Origin: an uncultured Holophagales bacterium
Lineage (GTDB): Bacteria; Acidobacteriota; Thermoanaerobaculia; UBA5066
DNA length: 5,721 nucleotides
Assembly: GCA_937864895.1 (NCBI GenBank)
Contig: CALMDF010000395.1
Span: forward strand, 1-5,721
Direction: 5' to 3'
Shown: piece after piece, positions 5,337-5,721 of the stretch
Layout of the letters: every line of letters starts with the position of its first letter
Position numbering within the stretch: position 1 is the first letter of the stretch
Translations under genes and position numbers: made by a program
Notes under the pieces: generated by a model
The model's database searches: none
Told to the model about the DNA's origin: nothing
The model's input: the letters and a program-made list of their open reading frames with translations, nothing else

Positions 5337-5721
5337 TCACTCGACGACGAGACCATTCACCTCGAGGTCGCCGAAGAGGAGAGCCACCCGGCTCCCGCAC
5401 TGGACGGCCCTTCCCTGGTTCGAAAAGAGGATGAAGTAGGTTCGTCCCTCCATCGGGCGCCCGCCCGAGCGGAGCGAACCCGTCTTCGGGAACGAAGGCA
5501 CGGAGAGCATCCGGCCGGAGGCCTGGTCGAAGAGGTGCGGCTTCACGCCGCGGGCGAAGAGGGGAGAGGCTTTCCCGGCGTCGAGCACCCGGTAGCGAAG
5601 GTCGACGACGTGGCCCGCAGCGGTGGTCCGGGCGGAAGAGAGCTTCACGCCGAACCTCGTCTCGGCGAGGCGGAGGGACTCGCGGGCCTCGGTCCATGAA
5701 GCCTGGGCGGGCTGGCGTTCC
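5337..5721 (-). CDS. Conserved-looking hypothetical protein, C-terminal part (5' end beyond the window)
   Basis: The frame is open from the right edge of the window to a TGA at 5337-5339, giving 127 visible codons. A GTG at 5648 is a possible internal start, but the in-frame sequence above it (QASWTEARESLRLAETRFG) reads as protein and has good G/C third positions, so the gene probably begins outside the window. The visible part looks like a small beta-rich globular domain, with LRYRVLDAGKASPLF, VKPHLFDQASGRMLSVP, RTYFILFSNQGRAV and LLFGDLEVNGLVVE. From memory it resembles uncharacterised proteins common in Gram-negative genomes, but I cannot name a family or function. No signal peptide can be judged because the N terminus is missing. 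It lies 189 bp upstream of the protease on the same strand, so cotranscription is possible but unproven. Confidence 0.75.
   Translation of the reverse strand, partial: ERQPAQASWTEARESLRLAETRFGVKLSSARTTAAGHVVDLRYRVLDAGKASPLFARGVKPHLFDQASGRMLSVPSFPKTGSLRSGGRPMEGRTYFILFSNQGRAVQCGSRVALLFGDLEVNGLVVE

Noticed and set aside
5290..5697. 135-codon minus-strand frame overlapping the partial hypothetical gene
   Set aside because: The product is Arg/Pro-rich and disordered, whereas the 5337-5721 frame gives a regular beta-rich protein.
3150..5699. Longest open frame in the window, 849 codons on the plus strand
   Set aside because: It runs antisense through the protease, an intergenic gap and the hypothetical gene, and is low-complexity Arg/Gly/Asp-rich. 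The protease on the other strand has an intact catalytic triad.

Overview
The window is GC-rich bacterial DNA, about 70% G+C by eye, with strongly G/C-biased third codon positions. All the convincing genes lie on the minus strand. A TonB-dependent outer-membrane receptor means a diderm (Gram-negative-type) bacterium. The GC content, the secreted multidomain protease and the kinds of hypothetical proteins would suit Acidobacteriota, Myxococcota or a similar deep soil or sediment lineage. That placement is inference only; no marker gene is present.

Layout in the direction of transcription (right to left): (1) 5337-5721, the C-terminal 127 codons of an unrecognised conserved-looking protein, cut by the window edge; (2) a 189-bp gap; (3) 3180-5147, a secreted subtilisin-family (S8) serine protease with an inhibitor-like propeptide and two C-terminal Ig/cadherin-like domains; (4) a 405-bp gap containing a 15-nt inverted repeat, a possible hairpin and a weak small-gene candidate; (5) 2379-2774, a small secreted Cys-rich protein; (6) a 111-bp gap with a good ribosome binding site; (7) 99-2267, a TonB-dependent receptor; (8) a 14-bp hairpin at 38-69, probably its transcription terminator.

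The Cys-rich protein and the receptor are codirectional, closely spaced and both exported, so they plausibly form a two-gene unit for uptake or handling of a metal or metal complex. This is inferred from gene order and Cys content, and the substrate cannot be read from the sequence. The protease is probably a separate unit acting outside the cytoplasm. The least explained features are the near-palindromic CCCGCTCGGGG motif, which recurs in two intergenic stretches and forms the inverted repeat, and the Cys-rich protein itself. I see no CRISPR array, tRNA, rRNA, transposase or recognisable defence system.
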